The translations under genes and the position numbers were made by a program. A stretch of DNA of 63,457 nt from an uncultured Bacteroidota bacterium. GTDB lineage: Bacteria > Bacteroidota > Bacteroidia > Bacteroidales > WCHB1-69. Numbering within the stretch: the stretch's first letter is position 1; the number at the start of each line of letters is the position of its first letter. The DNA is taken from positions 1 through 63,457 of the forward strand of contig CADCNH010000006.1 of assembly GCA_902802755.1 (NCBI GenBank), in the 5' to 3' direction. This document shows, one piece after another, positions 59,830 through 63,457 of this stretch. Under the pieces are notes generated by a model, which was given only the letters and a program-made list of their open reading frames with translations, searched no databases and was not told where the DNA came from.

Positions 59830-61629
59830 ATGGCTGAGTCGCTGTTGCAACGGACAAAGACAAAAATCTATCTGCATATTGCCAATTGGAAACAGTCGGT
59901 GCTTAGAACGATGCAGATTTTGAGTTTTATTGTCTCCGTGATTACCATTGCGGCTATCATCATTTATCATGGTTGTTACCTGAGCGCCCCTGTCATCAGC
60001 TTTATCAGAGGTCTGGTCTATTTAAGCTTGGCTTTTTATATTGTGAAGTATTTTGTGTTGATGTTTTATTCGCTGCATAAAATAGAATATGTTAAGAAGT
60101 CATGGTTTGAATGTATTATCATAGCGATATTGCTGTTGCACTTTATAATGTATTGGTTTTTTGGCTGGGATTTGTTCAATTTCCACCGGTACGAAAATGC
60201 CTATATTCTGTGTATTCAGCTGTATTTCTTCATCATCATGTTGATAGAACTGTCGAAGGTGAGTACTTTTCTCGGAAAAATGAACCTCAGTCCGCCCGTG
60301 CTGCTGATGTCGTCGTTTTTCATCCTGATAGTGATGGGAACCATCCTGCTGGTGTTGCCACGTATGACCACTCATCCGATATCGTTTACCGATGCATTGT
60401 TCACCGCTACCAGTGCCAGTTGTGTCACAGGCTTGACAGTACTGAGTACAGCCCATGATTTTACCATACAAGGTCAGGTGGTGATTATGATACTGGTGCA
60501 GTTAGGTGGTATGAGCATTCTTTCTTTCGCAACCTTCTTCACCACTTTCTTGTCCCGTTCTTTCGTGGGTTTGCGCTACCAATATATGGTGAGAGATATG
60601 GTTTCTGCCAACAAATTGTCTGATTCATTTTCTCTCTTGCGGCAGATTATCCTCTTTACGTTTGTTATTGAGGCTTCGGGAGTGCTGATGTTTTACATGT
60701 ATTGGCGCACCACAGGTTTCTTTGATGGCACGGGCACCACATTCTTCTATTCGCTGTTCCATGCCGTTTCGGCATTCAACAATGCCGGGTTCGCACTTTG
60801 GGATGCCAGCTTTAATGATGCCCAGATATGCAACAGCTTCTTCCCGCAAACCATCATTATGATTTTGGTGTTCTTGGGTGGTATCGGCTTTGTCACAATC
60901 AGTGAGTTTTTCAATCCGGCGGTAATCCGTGAAAGAAAAAAATACAGATGGAAAAAGCTTTCGCCAGGCACTAAGATTGTTTTGTTGACAACCTTTGGCA
61001 TTATCATTGTGGGTTCGCTGCTGTTTTTTGCCTTGGAATACAATAATTCTTTGGCAGCGAAGAATACATTGATTGATAAGATTTTCGCTTGTATGTTCCA
61101 GATTATATCCGGGCGTACGGCAGGTTTCAATATCATAGATGTCAATGCCATCTCCATTCCAGGTATGCTGTTGGTGATGATTATCATCTTTATAGGTGCT
61201 TCACCGGGTTCTACAGGCGGTGGTATCAAAACCACTACTTTCTTTGTGCTGATGAAGTCGGTGATGGCTACAATCAAGGGAAAGCAGCATATCGAGTTTG
61301 ACAGGAAAACCATACCGTTTAGCTTGGTAGATAAGGCCTATTCTATTGTAGTACTGTCGGTTGGTATTATTTTTGCCTCTGTTTTTGTGTTGACCTTGGT
61401 GGAACCCGAGACCAATTTCATTAATATCATGTTCGAATCTATTTCGGCCTTCACCACCTGTGGTTTGTCCACTAATGTGCAGGCCGCATTTTCAGATATG
61501 GGCAAGTTAGTGCTGATTGTTGATATGTACATTGGCCGAATCGGCACATTGACCATTGCTTACGCATTGGGACAACGCAATAAGGAGTCGAGACATACCT
61601 ATCCCGAGACGTATTTTATGATTGGTTAG
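59830..61629 (+). CDS. ktrB: Potassium transporter KtrB/TrkH
   Basis: 599-aa K+ channel-like transporter with about 12 helices arranged as four pore repeats; filter segments include TATSASCVTGLTVL, AVSAFNNAGFALWD, IISGRTAGFNIIDV and ISAFTTCGLSTN. An extra ~130-residue N-terminal membrane part precedes the first repeat. It works with KtrA for osmotic K+ uptake. The region between its stop and era holds a mini-hairpin array. Confidence 0.93.
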   Translation: MAESLLQRTKTKIYLHIANWKQSVLRTMQILSFIVSVITIAAIIIYHGCYLSAPVISFIRGLVYLSLAFYIVKYFVLMFYSLHKIEYVKKSWFECIIIAILLLHFIMYWFFGWDLFNFHRYENAYILCIQLYFFIIMLIELSKVSTFLGKMNLSPPVLLMSSFFILIVMGTILLVLPRMTTHPISFTDALFTATSASCVTGLTVLSTAHDFTIQGQVVIMILVQLGGMSILSFATFFTTFLSRSFVGLRYQYMVRDMVSANKLSDSFSLLRQIILFTFVIEASGVLMFYMYWRTTGFFDGTGTTFFYSLFHAVSAFNNAGFALWDASFNDAQICNSFFPQTIIMILVFLGGIGFVTISEFFNPAVIRERKKYRWKKLSPGTKIVLLTTFGIIIVGSLLFFALEYNNSLAAKNTLIDKIFACMFQIISGRTAGFNIIDVNAISIPGMLLVMIIIFIGASPGSTGGGIKTTTFFVLMKSVMATIKGKQHIEFDRKTIPFSLVDKAYSIVVLSVGIIFASVFVLTLVEPETNFINIMFESISAFTTCGLSTNVQAAFSDMGKLVLIVDMYIGRIGTLTIAYALGQRNKESRHTYPETYFMIG

Positions 61630-61675
61630 AAGGAATATTTTGTAGCCGGACAAACTTCCTTTATGCGAAGGATAG

Positions 61676-61756
61676 CTCCCCTCGAACACGAAGTGTGAGA
61701 CTCCCCTTGAGGGTATAGCCCGAAACTCCCCTCGAACGCAAAGCGTAAGATTCCCC
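61676..61756. repeat. CTCCCC mini-hairpin array (three units)
   Basis: Hairpins ACAC-GAA-GTGT, GGG-TATAG-CCC and ACGC-AAA-GCGT alternate with CTCCCC/TTCCCC blocks. It lies between the convergent ktrB and era genes. Confidence 0.7.
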
Positions 61757-61763
61757 TTGTGGA

Positions 61764-62666
61764 TTAATCTCCCTCGTAATATCCAAACCGTTTCATCAGT
61801 AGGTCGCTGTTGCGCCAGTCTTTCAACACTTTTACTGAAATATCCAAGTATATATGCTTGCCTAAAAACTCCTCGATGGCGGTGCGGGCTTCCATACCCA
61901 ATCGTTTGATGGCCGTGCCTTTGCTACCGATAATGATGGCTTTTTGAGTTTCTCGCTCCACGTACAGCATGGCTCCGATGCGGATGAGGTCTTCCTCTTC
62001 TTTGAAGCTTTCAATGACCACTTCCACACTGTAAGGAATTTCCTTTTTGTAGAGCAATAATAACTTTTCACGAATGATTTCAGACACGAAGAAGCGGGTG
62101 GGGCGATCTGTGAGCTCATCTTTGGGAAAATAGGCGGGAGAAACAGGTAGGTTGTTCTTGATTTTCTCCACTAACTCAGAGATGTTTTTGTCATCTCTTG
62201 CCGAAATTTCCACGACATCAGCTTTGGGCAATAGTTGCTGCCAATGCAGTTTCGTCGCTTCAATTTGTTCAGCTGTAGCCTTGTCTATTTTGTTGATGAC
62301 CAATATGATGGGCAGTTCCATCACATTGAGTTTGTCAATAATCTCTTGATTATAGTGGGTCTCACCACATTCCACAAGGTACAAAATCACGTCCGCGTCC
62401 TTGAGCGACTCAGTGACGAAGCGCATCATCATCTCCTGCATTTTGTATGCGGGGGTAAGAATGCCGGGCAGGTCGGAATAGACAATCTGGAAATCGTCGC
62501 CATTGACAATGCCCTTGATGCGATGACGGGTAGTCTGTGCCTTGGCGGTAATAATGGACAGGCTTTCGCCCACCAGTCTGTTCATCAGGGTGCTTTTTCC
62601 TACATTTGGATTGCCGATAAGGTTGACAAATCCCGCTCTATGTGTAGTGTTTTCCATGCTTTTCAA
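61764..62666 (-). CDS. era: GTPase Era
   Basis: Assembly GTPase for the 30S subunit that binds the 3' end of 16S rRNA. 300 aa from MKSMENTTHRAG (a second Met, at 62657, would give 297). G1 GNPNVGKST, G2 around TTRHRIKG, G3 DLPGI, G4 NKID (NKIDKA) and the C-terminal KH domain (IGSKGTAIKRLGMEAR). Followed upstream by the LpxH-like gene 4 bp away, so the two form an operon. Confidence 0.96.
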   Translation of the reverse strand: MKSMENTTHRAGFVNLIGNPNVGKSTLMNRLVGESLSIITAKAQTTRHRIKGIVNGDDFQIVYSDLPGILTPAYKMQEMMMRFVTESLKDADVILYLVECGETHYNQEIIDKLNVMELPIILVINKIDKATAEQIEATKLHWQQLLPKADVVEISARDDKNISELVEKIKNNLPVSPAYFPKDELTDRPTRFFVSEIIREKLLLLYKKEIPYSVEVVIESFKEEEDLIRIGAMLYVERETQKAIIIGSKGTAIKRLGMEARTAIEEFLGKHIYLDISVKVLKDWRNSDLLMKRFGYYEGD

Positions 62667-62670
62667 GCTG

Positions 62671-63456
62671 TTAATCGGGGTTAGTAGAATAGGTTTTCAG
62701 CAGGGGTTTTCCTTCCTGAGGGAATTCCAGATAACTGTAATGTCTAATCCAATCACCGATGTTGAAATAGACAGCCTTGTCGTTGATATTTTTCTCTATC
62801 ATCAGGTGCCGATGACCATAAATGAAGTAGTCAATATCTTCATTTTTAATCATTTCCTGACAATATAGAACGATATATTCTTTATCATCTCCCATGTAAT
62901 GTTCTTCCTCGGCAGAAGTCATGGCACGGCTTTTGCGGGAGAAAAAGCGGGCGATAGCAAAACTTTGGCGTGGATGAAGGCAGCTGTATAACGTACGGTT
63001 GGGACGGAAAGCGAAGATTGCCTTAATAAATTTGTAACCATGGTCCTTGGGACCCAGACCGTCACCGTGTCCTACCAGGCATCTCTTTCCGTTGATGACA
63101 AAGGCCTGCTGCTGTTTGAAAACAATGGCACCAAATTCGGTGCTGAAATAATCTTGCACCCACATGTCGTGGTTGCCGGTGAAGTAGTAAATGACCACGC
63201 CTTTTTTGTGCATTTCGTGCAGTTTGGCGAAGAGCAGGTAGTAGCCGCGGGGTACCACATCCTTGTACTCAAACCAGTAGTCAAAGATGTCACCCAAAAG
63301 AAACAGGTGGGTGCAATGGTCTTGGATTTGGTTGAGCCAGTCAATGATTTTCCGTTCGCGGTGGTCGCTTTCCTCACGATTCGGCGCCCCCAGATGGAAA
63401 TCGGAGGCGAAGAAAACGTTGCCGTTGATGGTGATGGGCTGTTGAAAAGCGGTCAT
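62671..63456 (-). CDS. LpxH-like UDP-2,3-diacylglucosamine diphosphatase
   Basis: 261-aa calcineurin-like phosphoesterase for lipid A synthesis in Bacteroidota (LpxH2 type is possible). Metal motifs: FASDFHLGAP (Asp19, His21), LLGDIFDYW, TGNHDMW and YGHRH, with a second His late (GHGDG). It starts one base inside the window edge with MTAFQQP; a start outside the window cannot be excluded. It lies 4 bp upstream of era. Confidence 0.88.
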   Translation of the reverse strand: MTAFQQPITINGNVFFASDFHLGAPNREESDHRERKIIDWLNQIQDHCTHLFLLGDIFDYWFEYKDVVPRGYYLLFAKLHEMHKKGVVIYYFTGNHDMWVQDYFSTEFGAIVFKQQQAFVINGKRCLVGHGDGLGPKDHGYKFIKAIFAFRPNRTLYSCLHPRQSFAIARFFSRKSRAMTSAEEEHYMGDDKEYIVLYCQEMIKNEDIDYFIYGHRHLMIEKNINDKAVYFNIGDWIRHYSYLEFPQEGKPLLKTYSTNPD

Positions 63457-63457
63457 T

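Overview
The window looks like the chromosome of a Bacteroidota member, most likely an uncultured, probably gut-associated Bacteroidales lineage with a type IX secretion system (T9SS). The evidence is: promoters of the Bacteroidota type (-33 TTG/TTTG, about 20 nt, then -7 TAnnTTTG) in front of most transcription units; four large exported proteins, each ending in a T9SS type A sorting domain; gldB and gldD; and typical Bacteroidales housekeeping genes. I see no phage, plasmid or CRISPR. Genes are densely packed, and most intergenic gaps carry short hairpin or 'word-like' repeats.

Layout. 0.1-10 kb: dprA (-), PLP aminotransferase, L,D-transpeptidase, M64 peptidase, YbjQ-like protein (+), then a DUF7033-type deacetylase, miaB and a PD-(D/E)XK protein (-). 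10-21 kb: ispD and wecB (+), a beta-helix/Ig-like T9SS client, a BlaR1/BlaI-type sensor pair, gldD and mutS2 (-). 21-28 kb: an accessory stretch with a T9SS client, a DUF1016 nuclease, a duplicated T9SS tail fragment, an AAA ATPase with a nuclease-like tail, a tRNA read as Val(CAC), an MFS transporter, a KDRWG-repeat protein and a long-hairpin RNA that may be 6S RNA. 28-40 kb: a mostly plus-strand block with nspC, PASTA protein, T9SS client, exonuclease, elbB, aroK, pyrH, frr, gcvH, CoA-disulfide reductase and an rRNA methyltransferase. 40-49 kb: a second AAA ATPase preceded by 32-bp tandem repeats, two DUF4476 paralogues flanking a membrane protein and an XRE regulator, queF, a NagB/PIG-L fusion, an fRMsr and two PepSY-like proteins. 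49-63 kb: a cobalamin riboswitch driving a 923-aa T9SS client, a GalNAc salvage pair (NahK-like kinase and GH109), pepE, a DHODH-like gene, gldB, ssb, tRNA-Arg(CCU), the Ktr potassium uptake pair, era and an LpxH-like hydrolase at the right edge.

How the genes work together. Export and surface biology recur: GldB and GldD serve T9SS and gliding, and the four clients carry its sorting signal. The most interesting locus is the cobalamin riboswitch plus the 923-aa protein. Four tandem repeats in that protein resemble the DUF4430/transcobalamin C-terminal fold, suggesting an extracellular B12-binding protein. Other notable signals are two families of mini-hairpin repeats whose stems change by compensated substitutions while GNA-type loops persist, repeats and inverted repeats at the promoters of both AAA ATPases, and promoter-linked ATTAGCACATT words. 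All family calls are from reading motifs; no database search was run.
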